From DATBAX01 sp963723765 (GTDB lineage: Bacteria > Acidobacteriota > Terriglobia > Terriglobales > Acidobacteriaceae), in contig CAVRSD010000004.1 in the NCBI GenBank assembly GCA_963723765.1, forward strand, positions 62,001-126,000: DNA of 64,000 nucleotides, written 5' to 3'. Positions within the stretch are counted from its first letter, which is position 1. Every line of letters begins with the position of its first letter. Made by a program: the position numbers and the translations under genes. This document shows, piece by piece, positions 19,641 to 28,720 of this stretch. The notes below the pieces were generated by a model. It did no database searches, was not told the DNA's origin, and was given only the letters and a program-made list of their open reading frames with translations.

Positions 19641-21008
19641 GCAGCGGCGCACGCCTCTTCCACCGATTTCCAATGTTTTGCCCCCACCCCGGCCAGAAGC
19701 GCCGCGCCATATGCTGCACCTTCTTCCGCTTCGACGATCTCAACTTCATGTCCGTAAACATCCGCCTGAATTTGCCGCCAGAGGTCCGACCGCGCGCCGC
19801 CGCCGCCAAGCCGTATGGATGTCACCGGCACGTGCATCCCCTCAAATAATGAGAAGGTATCCTTCAGGCTGAACGCAACTCCTTCAAGGATGGCCCGCAC
19901 GACGTGACCGCGGGTATGGCTTGCGGTGAATCCCACCAACGCACCCCGTGCTTTGGGATCCAAATGAGGAGTGCGCTCTCCCATTAAGTAAGGTGCCCAA
20001 AGAACTCCCGCCGACCCTGGGGAAACTGCGGCTGCCTCTCGAGTCAGTTCGTCGTATGAAGTGTTCGCTCCAAGTAAATCCCGGAACCAGCGCAGGGAAA
20101 GTCCGGCGGCTTGGGTCACGCCCATCACATGCCATTGCTGGGGGATCGCGTGACAAAAGGTGTGAACTCGTCCCTAGCGCATCCATGGCAGGATGGTCGG
20201 TAGCGGCAAACACCACACCTGACGTTCCAATGGTGGCGCTCACGCTTCCCGGACGCACAATGCCCATGCCGACAGCTCCGCCAGCCTGGTCTCCAGCTCC
20301 AGCAACCACCGGCGTACCGGCGTTTAACCCGGTAGCCGCCGCACCTTCTGCGGAAATACGCGCGCACACTTCCGGGGATTCAAAGAGACGCGGCAAACAG
20401 CTCATAGGCAAATCCGCAGCGGCCATCATGGGTTCCGACCAGTGCCGATGAGCAACGTCGAGCATCAATGTGCCAGAGGCGTCGGCCATGTCAATCGCTA
20501 GTTCGCCGGTGAGGCGAAATCGCACGTAGTCTTTTGGAAGCAGGACCCGACGAAATCGCTTCCAAATTTCAGGCTCGTGTTCTCGCACCCAGAGCAATTT
20601 GGTCAGAGTGAAATTAGTGAGAGCTGGATTGCAGGTGAGTTCGATGATGCGGGCCGCTCCAATCGTTTCCGTCAGCCAATCGCATTGTGCTTGTGTGCGC
20701 TGATCACACCAGATGAGCGCGGGCCGCAGAACCTGATTGTTCTCGTCTAACAAGACGGCACCGTGCATTTGCCCGGCGAGTCCGATACAGGAAATGTCTG
20801 CGCCGGTGATGCCGGCTTTCTGTAAGGCCTCTTTTATGGCCCCGGCCCCAGCCCGCCACCAATCATGAGGATCCTGTTCCGCCCAGCCAACCTGAGGCGA
20901 AGCGAATGCCGCGTGTTCATGCGTGGCGGAAGCCAGAACTCTCCCAGTGTCCGAAAGAATGACGGCACGTGTGCCGCCGGTGCCAACGTCAATGCCGAGG
21001 AGCTTCAT
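19616..21008 (-). CDS. xylB: xylulokinase, C-terminus truncated and frameshifted
   Basis: FGGY-family sugar kinase phosphorylating D-xylulose. Start ATG 21008 (MKLLGIDVGTGGTRAVILSD); the N-terminal GIDVGTGGTR phosphate loop and CIGLAGQMHGAVLLDENNQV are typical. GAGDQAGGAVGMGIVRPGSV lies mid-protein. A one-base change at a G-run near 20172 moves the frame; the second frame supplies VMGVTQAAGLSLRWFRDLLG and LGGGGARSDLWRQIQAD. The reading ends ...VEEACAAAVHVAACS, about 30 residues short of family length. The final few residues come from the foreign side of the junction. A single enzyme activity cannot be confirmed from this broken copy. Confidence 0.85.
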
Positions 21009-21026
21009 ATTAGAAACGAGAGAATA

Positions 21027-21989
21027 TCATTTCGGAGAGTTTTGCTTGTCAGAGACACCGCTTTCGAACGCCTTCCAATGGAACTGCATGGTCTCACCGA
21101 GATGGGCAAGAAAATAACCCGCTCCGTGGTTGCCAGGATAAAGATGGAATTCATGTTTGATCCCTTCAGTTTTGAGCTGTTTATCCAGTGCTTCCGCACC
21201 GGTATCAAAACCAAATTCGTCATCCTGTCCGCAATTGAAATAAATGGCGAGCTTTTCGATACCCATTTTGTTCTGTTTCGCGAGAAGAAGAGGGTCATTT
21301 TGCTTCCAGTGTGCCGCGTTGACCGGGTTCCCAAACGCCGAAGCCAACAGTCCGCCCAGTGGGGTGCCCGAACGCATGGCGGCATTGAGTTCCTGGGGCG
21401 ACTCTGTCATCAATGCCGCACTTTGCGCACTGACCGACGAAAATAACTCAGGATGGGCAAAGGCAAAACGCAGGGCGCCATAGCCTCCCATGGAAAGGCC
21501 ACTGATGGCTCTTGCACTGCGTTCACGCCGAATTCGATATTTACCTTCGATATAGGGGATAAACTCGCGAAGGAAAAAATCACTGTAGAGAACCTTCCCG
21601 TTCGCCGAATTGATGTAGAAACTGGCTTTCGCTTCCGGGGTGACGATGATAAAGTCGCCAATTTTGTGCTGTTGGCGAAGGTCTTCGACTAAATTCCATC
21701 CGCCCGACTTAAATAATGTTTGCTCATTCTCGCCGAGGCCATGCAGATAGTAGAGGACAGGATAGTGTTGCGAAGCGTGACCCGCCACAGCGGCATCGTA
21801 GCCACCAGGGAGCAGCACACAATAATGAACGGTGTCCCGGAGAATATGACTGTTCAGGGAATTGCAATCGATCCGGCTTTGGGTGTATGCAGCAGAACAA
21901 AAGACTGTAAGTAGAAATGGCAGAAGAACCGCCGCGGATTTCCACCGATTACGCGGATAAGAATCTAAACCGAGAAACATCCGTGCCAT
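21027..21989 (-). CDS. secreted esterase of the esterase D / feruloyl-esterase-like family
   Basis: Alpha/beta hydrolase with a signal peptide (WKSAAVLLPFLLTVFCSAAY, then TQS). The oxyanion region is YYLHGLGENEQTL, the nucleophile is Ser in ISGLSMGGYGAL, the acid is likely Asp in NCGQDDEFGFD and the His is in YPGNHGAGYF. Related proteins are called putative esterase or XynZ-type esterases and hydrolyse acyl-sugar or polysaccharide-linked esters outside the cell. Start is uncertain: ATG 21989 or 21980, both inside a dispersed repeat (21932-22008) that supplies the first residues MARMFLGLDSYPRNRW. The intact frame ends 18 bases before xylulokinase begins. Confidence 0.72.
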   Translation of the reverse strand: MARMFLGLDSYPRNRWKSAAVLLPFLLTVFCSAAYTQSRIDCNSLNSHILRDTVHYCVLLPGGYDAAVAGHASQHYPVLYYLHGLGENEQTLFKSGGWNLVEDLRQQHKIGDFIIVTPEAKASFYINSANGKVLYSDFFLREFIPYIEGKYRIRRERSARAISGLSMGGYGALRFAFAHPELFSSVSAQSAALMTESPQELNAAMRSGTPLGGLLASAFGNPVNAAHWKQNDPLLLAKQNKMGIEKLAIYFNCGQDDEFGFDTGAEALDKQLKTEGIKHEFHLYPGNHGAGYFLAHLGETMQFHWKAFESGVSDKQNSPK

Positions 21990-22008
21990 CCGCGTAAATC
22001 CGTGGCGC
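21932..22008. repeat. dispersed-repeat-like sequence with inverted ends, overlapping a gene start
   Basis: ccgcggatttccaccgatta at the left and cgcgtaaatccgtggcgc at the right are imperfect inverted copies around an internal cgcggataagaatc...gaaacatccgtgcc. This 'ccacggatttacgcggatt' style of element is known from intergenic regions of several soil bacterial phyla. Here it runs into the 5' end of the esterase gene and supplies its start codon and first residues. I see no second copy in the window. Confidence 0.5.
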
Positions 22009-22015
22009 ACTTGCC

Positions 22016-22390
22016 TTAGGGGTGTTGAGATAAAGACAGGACATTCCCGTCGGGATCTTTGAACCATGCCACTTTCGCGCCGCTCGGAGCGCTCCAAATG
22101 CCGCTCTCTTCCTGGCCCGGAAACCCATATTTCTCGAAAAGGACTCCTTTTTTCGTTAAGTTCGATACACTGCTCTCGATATCCGAAACTTCCCATCCCA
22201 GAATTGTAAATTGTGCTGGCTTGAACTCGGGGACTTTCGCCACTCTTACCTTGATTCCATTGGCATCCAACACCAGCGCGAAACCATCTTCATAGACAAA
22301 CTTCAAGCCTAAGATGCCTTCATAAAATGCTCTGGCCTGGGCGGAATCTCTGGTGGGCACGAATGCCACAATTTTGTTTGAAGCCAGCAT
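22016..22390 (-). CDS. VOC-family (glyoxalase/bleomycin-resistance fold) protein
   Basis: 124 residues, intact. Two beta-alpha-beta-beta-beta modules are visible: FVPTRDSAQARAFYEGILGL and GWEVSDIESSVSNLTKKGV, closing with WFKDPDGNVLSLSQ. Glu/His metal positions are not fully conserved, so the substrate cannot be named. Cytosolic. It lies 12 bases after the ABC permease gene and probably belongs to the same transcript. Confidence 0.8.
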   Translation of the reverse strand: MLASNKIVAFVPTRDSAQARAFYEGILGLKFVYEDGFALVLDANGIKVRVAKVPEFKPAQFTILGWEVSDIESSVSNLTKKGVLFEKYGFPGQEESGIWSAPSGAKVAWFKDPDGNVLSLSQHP

Positions 22391-22402
22391 AACGAGCCTC
22401 TC

Positions 22403-23779
22403 TTACTCGTATCTCAATGCCTGTACCGGGTCGAGTCGTGCGGCGCGGCTCGCCGGATACAACCCTGAAAGTAAACTAACCAGAATCGAAAATACAATTG
22501 CCGACAAAATCAGCCACCATGGGACGGACCATATCTGTTCCGGCGTGAAATGCTGGTGCTTTAAATAAATGTTCGTTCCAACGTTGATCGCTTGTCCGAT
22601 CAGCCACCCCAGCAGGACCCCCAGCACTCCGCCCACAATACCCATGGCGCCGGCTTCAGCAAAAAAAAGTCCTTTCACGTCCGCATCACTCGCGCCCAGG
22701 GCCTTCATGATTCCGATCTCACGGCGCCGCTCGAGGACAGCCATCACCAGCGTATTTACAATCCCAATCGACGAAACGGTCAATGCCAGACTTCCAAAGA
22801 TAATTAGGAAAATATCCAAAATCTTGAAAAACTGTTTGATACTGTTCGTCGCATCAATGATCGAGAAGGCATTGAACCCCATTTTCTTGACAGCGTCTTC
22901 GACCGATTGAATGTCATTCGGTTTTCTCACTCGCGCGCTCACTGCACCGTAAGCGGGCGTGCTTTCGGCATAGCGAGTAGTGCCGCGCAGGTCATTAGGC
23001 TGCATAACGTGCAGGCCGGCTGCCAGCTGCAAAGGTAAAAAGACACGAGCTCGCGTGGGGCCGCGCATGCTTTCAGGGTCAAGATCAGCCACGCCGACAA
23101 TGGTCAGCTTCAGTTGATGTGACACCACCGAGTACGCAGCTGAATTGTCCCCACTTCCTGATTGCACCGGAGACGCAATCCGTTCCGCATATTGCATGGT
23201 GATTTCTTTGCCAAGCAGGGGCTTTGCCAGCTCTGCAACGCCGGCTTCTTCGGCGCCTCGCTTCGGAGTCTTATTCAGTAATTCCTCGGCGAAAGCTTTT
23301 TGCAGGATGGCTTCCGGAGCATTCTCCGAGGAGAAAAACTTGCCCTGCATTCCGTCAAACGCGTCATTATTTTTAGCGGAAGCGGGAAGTCCCGCCACTG
23401 TACTGAGGTGGGGCTTGTCTTCAAATTGAAGTTCCGTGATAAAGCGAATGTCGGGGTATGCCTCTAACACATTCGGCAACTGCGCAATCTTCTGGCGTGC
23501 GGCTTCATCGAGGACTGGGCTTTCGGCGGGTGCTGGCCCATTTTCTTCCTGCTCGCGGTTAAAACTGCGCAAGTCGCGGCGGGAGGTGACTACGACAGTG
23601 TCGAATAAGCCTGATTTCTGTAGCCGTCGTCCGGCCATTTGTTGCAGGCCGATACCGAGCGAAAGCATTGCCACGAGTGAAGCCACGCCTACCGAGATGC
23701 CGATGGTGGTAAGCGAATTACGCAACAGAGATTCACGCAAATTGCGCAGCGCGAGTTCGGTTGAATCGTAAAGTTTCAC
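22403..23779 (-). CDS. MacB-type ABC transporter permease
   Basis: 458 residues. One N-terminal membrane span (LTTIGISVGVASLVAMLSLG), a large periplasmic MacB-like domain (about residues 45-330) and three C-terminal spans with ERRREIGIMKALGASDADVK between the second and third; it ends PASRAARLDPVQALRYE, the family signature. It works with the ATPase encoded immediately upstream (ATGA overlap). Such systems are mechanotransmitters for lipoprotein, peptide or antibiotic export rather than classical transporters. No outer-membrane partner or adaptor is encoded nearby, so the cargo is unknown. Confidence 0.88.
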   Translation of the reverse strand: MKLYDSTELALRNLRESLLRNSLTTIGISVGVASLVAMLSLGIGLQQMAGRRLQKSGLFDTVVVTSRRDLRSFNREQEENGPAPAESPVLDEAARQKIAQLPNVLEAYPDIRFITELQFEDKPHLSTVAGLPASAKNNDAFDGMQGKFFSSENAPEAILQKAFAEELLNKTPKRGAEEAGVAELAKPLLGKEITMQYAERIASPVQSGSGDNSAAYSVVSHQLKLTIVGVADLDPESMRGPTRARVFLPLQLAAGLHVMQPNDLRGTTRYAESTPAYGAVSARVRKPNDIQSVEDAVKKMGFNAFSIIDATNSIKQFFKILDIFLIIFGSLALTVSSIGIVNTLVMAVLERRREIGIMKALGASDADVKGLFFAEAGAMGIVGGVLGVLLGWLIGQAINVGTNIYLKHQHFTPEQIWSVPWWLILSAIVFSILVSLLSGLYPASRAARLDPVQALRYE

Positions 23780-24534
23780 AAGCCACCTCCGCTTTGCCCG
23801 CCGGTAGTCACGGCTATGACATTGGGCTGATCGTCAATCAGCTTGCCGTCCGCGAGGAAAATCATGCGCTTGGCGTAACGTTCGGCGAGGGCCCGTTCGT
23901 GTGTCACCATCACCACGGTCATCCCCAGGGATTCATTAAAGTCGCGGATAAAATTCATGATCTCAGTACCGGTGCGGCTGTCCAGATTACCCGTGGGTTC
24001 GTCGGCTAATAAAATCTTCGGTTGATTGATCAACGCTCGGGCCAAGGAAGCTCGCTGCTGTTCGCCGCCAGAAAGTTCCGTTGGTCGATGACGCGCGCGC
24101 GCTCCCAGTCCAACTCGCTCCAATGCCTTTTGCGCCAAACCCTCACGCTGGCCACGATCCACTTCAGCGAAGCGCATCGGCAGTTCCACGTTTTCCATCA
24201 GGTTCATGCTGGGAATCAGATTGAACGACTGAAAGACCATGCCCACCGTGTGCAAGCGATGTTTGGCCAGATCCTCACGCGAAAGCTCCGCCAAATTGCT
24301 GCCCTGCACGATGACGCTCCCCGAGGTCGGACGATCGAGTCCAGCGATCAGGTTTAGCAGGGAAGACTTTCCCGAACCCGACGTTCCCAACAAAGCCACG
24401 AATTCTCCCGAACGCACATGTATCGAAATGCCGTCCACGGCACGAATGAGCGTTTCGCCCATTTGATAATGCCGGCAAACATTCTCAGTATGAATCGCAG
24501 CAGGACTGCCTAAATTTGATCCGACTTGGTTCAT
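23776..24534 (-). CDS. MacB/LolD-type ABC transporter ATP-binding protein
   Basis: 252 residues. Walker A LGTSGSGKSSL, Q-loop VFQSFNLIPSMNLMENVELP, signature LSGGEQQRASLARAL, Walker B ILLADEPTGNLDSRTG and H-loop VTHERALAERYA. A C-terminal tail (VTTGGQSGGGL) is not part of the domain. It starts one base after the stop of the MsbA-like exporter and overlaps the permease by ATGA, so the three genes form one operon. Confidence 0.92.
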   Translation of the reverse strand: MNQVGSNLGSPAAIHTENVCRHYQMGETLIRAVDGISIHVRSGEFVALLGTSGSGKSSLLNLIAGLDRPTSGSVIVQGSNLAELSREDLAKHRLHTVGMVFQSFNLIPSMNLMENVELPMRFAEVDRGQREGLAQKALERVGLGARARHRPTELSGGEQQRASLARALINQPKILLADEPTGNLDSRTGTEIMNFIRDFNESLGMTVVMVTHERALAERYAKRMIFLADGKLIDDQPNVIAVTTGGQSGGGL

Positions 24535-24535
24535 G

Positions 24536-26449
24536 TTAACGAATCTGTCCTCGTACTATTTTTAAGGCATCTTTGACGTTGGGATCTTCGCCGCCGTTGC
24601 TATCGCCATCCTGGACCGGCTTTGGATCGCCCTCGCCCGGCGCCAAAAACAAATTGGTTTCGACCCCATGTTGTTTCGTATAGAGGTCGTAGTAGCGGCC
24701 ACGAAGCGCATAAAGCTGTTCGTGCGTGCCTCGTTCGACGATTTTTCCCTGTTCCATCACTAAAATCTGGTCGGCTCGGCGAATCGTGGATAGTCTGTGC
24801 GCGATCACAAAGGTCGTGCGTCCCTGCATGAGATAGGAGAGACCATGCTGAATCAATGATTCCGATTCAGAATCAAGGCTTGAAGTCGCCTCATCCAGAA
24901 TCAAAATGCGCGGTTCCGCAAGAATCGCGCGCGCGATCGAGATTCTTTGCCGTTGGCCGCCCGAAAGTTTAACCCCGCGTTCCCCAACAATTGTGTCGTA
25001 CTTATCTTCAAAGCTCTCAGCGAATTCGTCTACCCGCGCGATTTTGCAGGCACGTATGATGTCAGCCTCGCTGGCATTCGGCCTTGCGAACGACACATTG
25101 TCACGAATCGAGCCGTCAAACAAAAATGATTCCTGTAAAACTACTCCGAGCAAAGTTCGGTAGGAGTCCAGCTTAACGGTGCTCAAGTCAATTCCGTCGA
25201 TCAGAATTTTCCCCGCGGTTGGCACATAAAAAGCAGAAATCAATCCGATCGTTGTCGATTTTCCCGAGCCCGACGAGCCGACCAACGCAGTGACTGTTCC
25301 CGGGGCCGAGTGGAACGATACGTCGTGCAGCACCGTGCGGATGCCGTCATAACTAAAGCTCACCTGCTCGAAATCAAGATTGCCATGGATTTCCGGCAAC
25401 GCTACTGTACGTTTCGGATCTTTGTCTTCCGGACGCTCGTTCAATATCTCCTGGGTGCGTTCCAATCCCGCCAGCGCCTCGGTGAGCTGCGTGCCAATGT
25501 TTACGATTTGGATGATGGGAATCACCAGGAAACCCAACATAAAGGTGTACATAACGTACCCGCCAGTGGTGAGGGTCCCGGCGCTGATCTGATGTACACC
25601 GATGTACATGATCATCGCCCCGACTACGCCGGTGAGCAGGCTTGCAGAAAGGCTCATCAGGGACGTCGCCGTTAAGCTGCGTATCACATTTGCCAGCAGC
25701 CTCTGCACTCCACCGGTAAAAACCTTCTCTTCTCGCTCTTCGGCGTGGTATCCCTTCACCACTCGCATACCGCCAAGTGTTTCGGAAAGACGGCCCGTCA
25801 CCTCCGCATTGATTTTGCCCCGTTCGCGGAAAATCGGACGCAGCGTGCCAAAAGCTTTGCCGAGAGCCAGCCCGAAGCACAACAGAAATCCAAAGGCGAG
25901 GGTAGTCATTAGCGTGCTGATGCGCAGCAGCACCACCAATGCGATTCCGGCTTGGACCAAACCGCCGGAAAAATCCACCAACCCTGTGCCGACCAAATTG
26001 CGTACCCCCTCCACGTCGGTCATGATCCGCGACACCAATACGCCTGTTTTCGTGGAATCATGGAACGATATGGGCAGGCGGCCAATGTGGGCCTGCACTT
26101 TTTGGCGAAGTTCCGTGATGAGGCGCTGCGCAGCCTTGGATAACAATTGCGTCAGCGAAAATGAAGTGATCCCTTGAACGATTGTTGCCGCCAATACGAT
26201 CAAAACCAGTGGCTTAAGACCTTGCATGTGGTGTTTGAGGATGATCGTGTCAATCACAAACTTGGTTGAGTAGGGCAGCACGAGCCCACAAACACGATTA
26301 ATCACCATCAGCACGAAGCCAAAAGCGAGCAAAGTCCGGCGGGGGCGGATCAGTTCCCAAACTAACGGAAGAACGGCGCGCAGCCTTTGGCCTTTGGGGA
26401 CTTGATCTCTAGCCAGTTTATGGTCAGGAGGCACTGCGTTATTAGACAC
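24536..26449 (-). CDS. MsbA-like ABC exporter (fused permease and ATPase)
   Basis: 637 residues. Six-span membrane domain in the N-terminal half (RTLLAFGFVLMVINRVCGLV...), then a nucleotide-binding domain with GSSGSGKSTTIGL, LSGGQRQRISIARAI, ILILDEATSSLDSESE and VIAHRLSTIRRADQILV. This is the architecture of lipid, peptide and drug exporters working as homodimers. A hydrophilic tail of about 50 residues (PGEGDPKPVQDGDSNGGEDP) follows the ATPase. First gene of the operon with the MacB-type pair. Substrate not deducible. Confidence 0.9.
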   Translation of the reverse strand: MSNNAVPPDHKLARDQVPKGQRLRAVLPLVWELIRPRRTLLAFGFVLMVINRVCGLVLPYSTKFVIDTIILKHHMQGLKPLVLIVLAATIVQGITSFSLTQLLSKAAQRLITELRQKVQAHIGRLPISFHDSTKTGVLVSRIMTDVEGVRNLVGTGLVDFSGGLVQAGIALVVLLRISTLMTTLAFGFLLCFGLALGKAFGTLRPIFRERGKINAEVTGRLSETLGGMRVVKGYHAEEREEKVFTGGVQRLLANVIRSLTATSLMSLSASLLTGVVGAMIMYIGVHQISAGTLTTGGYVMYTFMLGFLVIPIIQIVNIGTQLTEALAGLERTQEILNERPEDKDPKRTVALPEIHGNLDFEQVSFSYDGIRTVLHDVSFHSAPGTVTALVGSSGSGKSTTIGLISAFYVPTAGKILIDGIDLSTVKLDSYRTLLGVVLQESFLFDGSIRDNVSFARPNASEADIIRACKIARVDEFAESFEDKYDTIVGERGVKLSGGQRQRISIARAILAEPRILILDEATSSLDSESESLIQHGLSYLMQGRTTFVIAHRLSTIRRADQILVMEQGKIVERGTHEQLYALRGRYYDLYTKQHGVETNLFLAPGEGDPKPVQDGDSNGGEDPNVKDALKIVRGQIR

Positions 26450-26502
26450 TATTCAGCGCTGCTACGCTTCATTATAAGAACGCTACAACCGTGCCAAGCC
26501 GC

Positions 26503-28575
26503 TTATTTGGCAAGTGCTGCGGGGGGTTGCGCCGCGTTTGGATCAATCAGCTTTTGAATCGACGGTGCGATCATGATTAAAAGTTGCGCTTTCTGTTCTT
26601 GCTTTACGAGGGCGAGCTGTTGTGTCTTCCAACCGTCGGAGGGATGCTCGCTACGGTCAATGTAATCCATGGCTTCCAGGCCCGCAGCCGCCAGGGTAGA
26701 AAGATTTTGTGAAAGTGGTCCAACTTCTTTCAACAGGAAAGACTGAGTTTCGAGCGGCTGAAGTTTTGTGTCATTCTCCTTCCAGAGAACCAGCCACCTT
26801 CGTATTTCTAACTTTGTGCTTGCATCCGCGGATCCGGCCAGCAACGAATTCACCAGCTCAGCGAAGTGCCGGGCAGTCGAACTTTCCGGGCGGGTTGCGT
26901 CCACCAGGCGATTCAAAGGCATCAGACTTGTCGGTTCGATGGGACTGGTTTCTTCGCGAGCATAGCCTTTCACGGGTTCCACGACATCCGCGAGCACCTG
27001 CAAAGCTGAGATGTCATCGCTGCCGGCGATGCGGCGCAACATGGGAGCATAGCTCGAGTTGTGCGTAAGTCCCAGCCAGTCCAATCGCCTGCTGACTACG
27101 TCGAGCCGCTGATACATTGAATTCACATTGGTCACGTTCTGCGGCGACCAAAATCGTTCCGCGATGGCCGCCGTACGCGGCCAGATGCGCGAATCGATAT
27201 TTTCCGGGGAAACATATTCGGACCACATGGTGTCTTCACCGCCGAGAATTCGCGCACTTTCTTCCACGCTAAGGTTGGCTGCGGCGCCAGACATGGGATC
27301 TACGGCATAATGTTCCGCGGCGGATTGGATCAGGTCGATGTAATAGCCGGAAGAAAGCAGACCGCGATATCCCAGCTTGGCCGCCTGGGCCAATGATTCC
27401 TGACCGCGCCACGATTGGATGACAACGCTCTTGGGAAAACCTGGCTGAAGAATTTCATCCCAGCCCAGCATGGTCTTTCCGTGTTTGCTCACGATTTTCT
27501 GCACCCGCGCAGTGAAATATGCCTGCAAGCCAGCGTTGTCCTTGATGGCATGTGAGCGCATGAATTCCTGGATTTTCGGATTCGCGTCCCACTGCTTTCC
27601 ATTCACCTCGTCGCCGCCAATATGAAAAAACTCGTCGGGGAAGAGTTTGGCCATTTCGCCAATAAATTCGTCGAGGAATTTATAGGTGCTTTCCCGCGTG
27701 GGGTCCATGGCTGGATCAAAAACTCCCCACTTGCGTTCGATCGTATAGGGGCCCGGAGCGCTGGCCAGGTCGGGATATCCCACGAACCACGCCGTACTGT
27801 GTCCGGGCATGTCGAACTCGGGAATCACGCGAATGCCACGGTCGTGCGCGTATGCGATCAGGTCGCGAATCTCATCTTGTGTGTAATAGAGTCCGTCCGA
27901 ACCCATTTCCTGCAGCTTGGGGAACTTCTTACTTTCTACTCGAAATCCCTGGTTTTCCGAGAGGTGCCAGTGAAATACATTCATCTTCACGGCCGCCATG
28001 CCATCGAGGTTGCGTTTGAGAACGTCGAGCGGAATGAAATGGCGGCCCACATCGATCATGAGTCCACGCCAGGGGAAACGAGGCTTGTCCTGGACGTTCA
28101 CAGCCGGAACCGCAAAGCCGGTTGGGGTATTGACCACCAACTGCAGGAATGTTTGCAGACCATGCATGGCGCCCAACGAAGTCGGCGCACTCAGCTTCGC
28201 GCCTGAGGCGGTGATCTCCAATGAGTAGGACTCGTCCTCCCCCAACTCCTGTACTTCTTTGCTCGCATGCTCGGCGCTGACAACGAGCGTGGCCTTGGAG
28301 GTGTCACCTACACTCATGTTCAAAGGGGACATTCCGGTTTGGCGGCGAAGATCATTCAAGAAGCGGTCAACCGCGCGCTGCAGTTGTGGGTCGTGAGGGC
28401 TGCTGATACCTATCCCGAACGAAGCATCCACCACAAGCTGGCCCGTTCCCATTTGTAGGGTTGCCGGAACTGGCATGAGATTAAGCGGGGTGGGTACTTG
28501 CGCGTGAGCCGGCTGAACAAACATTACAGAGAGTATTAGAACAGCGAACGTTGGAATCGCGAGGATTGCGCGCAT
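26503..28575 (-). CDS. beta-N-acetylhexosaminidase, GH20
   Basis: 690 residues from ATG 28575 (GAGG seven bases upstream), with signal peptide MRAILAIPTFAVLILSVMFV...AHAQ. An N-terminal GH20b domain (MPVPATLQMGTGQLVVDASF) is followed by the catalytic barrel: WRGLMIDVGRHFIPLDVLKR, FHWHLSENQGFRVESK, the acid pair in HIGGDEVNGKQWD and LGWDEILQPG. It removes terminal N-acetyl-hexosamines from chitin or peptidoglycan fragments or glycoconjugates outside the cytoplasm. A helical C-terminal extension of about 150 residues has no recognised function. Confidence 0.92.
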   Translation of the reverse strand: MRAILAIPTFAVLILSVMFVQPAHAQVPTPLNLMPVPATLQMGTGQLVVDASFGIGISSPHDPQLQRAVDRFLNDLRRQTGMSPLNMSVGDTSKATLVVSAEHASKEVQELGEDESYSLEITASGAKLSAPTSLGAMHGLQTFLQLVVNTPTGFAVPAVNVQDKPRFPWRGLMIDVGRHFIPLDVLKRNLDGMAAVKMNVFHWHLSENQGFRVESKKFPKLQEMGSDGLYYTQDEIRDLIAYAHDRGIRVIPEFDMPGHSTAWFVGYPDLASAPGPYTIERKWGVFDPAMDPTRESTYKFLDEFIGEMAKLFPDEFFHIGGDEVNGKQWDANPKIQEFMRSHAIKDNAGLQAYFTARVQKIVSKHGKTMLGWDEILQPGFPKSVVIQSWRGQESLAQAAKLGYRGLLSSGYYIDLIQSAAEHYAVDPMSGAAANLSVEESARILGGEDTMWSEYVSPENIDSRIWPRTAAIAERFWSPQNVTNVNSMYQRLDVVSRRLDWLGLTHNSSYAPMLRRIAGSDDISALQVLADVVEPVKGYAREETSPIEPTSLMPLNRLVDATRPESSTARHFAELVNSLLAGSADASTKLEIRRWLVLWKENDTKLQPLETQSFLLKEVGPLSQNLSTLAAAGLEAMDYIDRSEHPSDGWKTQQLALVKQEQKAQLLIMIAPSIQKLIDPNAAQPPAALAK

Positions 28576-28720
28576 GAGTTCCCTCGAAGTGAATTTCGAT
28601 GACGTGATGAGGTGAACTGCGAGAATAGCGGAACCGGCAATTATGCGCAAATCTAGGCTAGTGTCACGATTTAATATGATCAAAGATCGATTCCGGCGGC
28701 AAGCTGGATCAATCCCTGGT

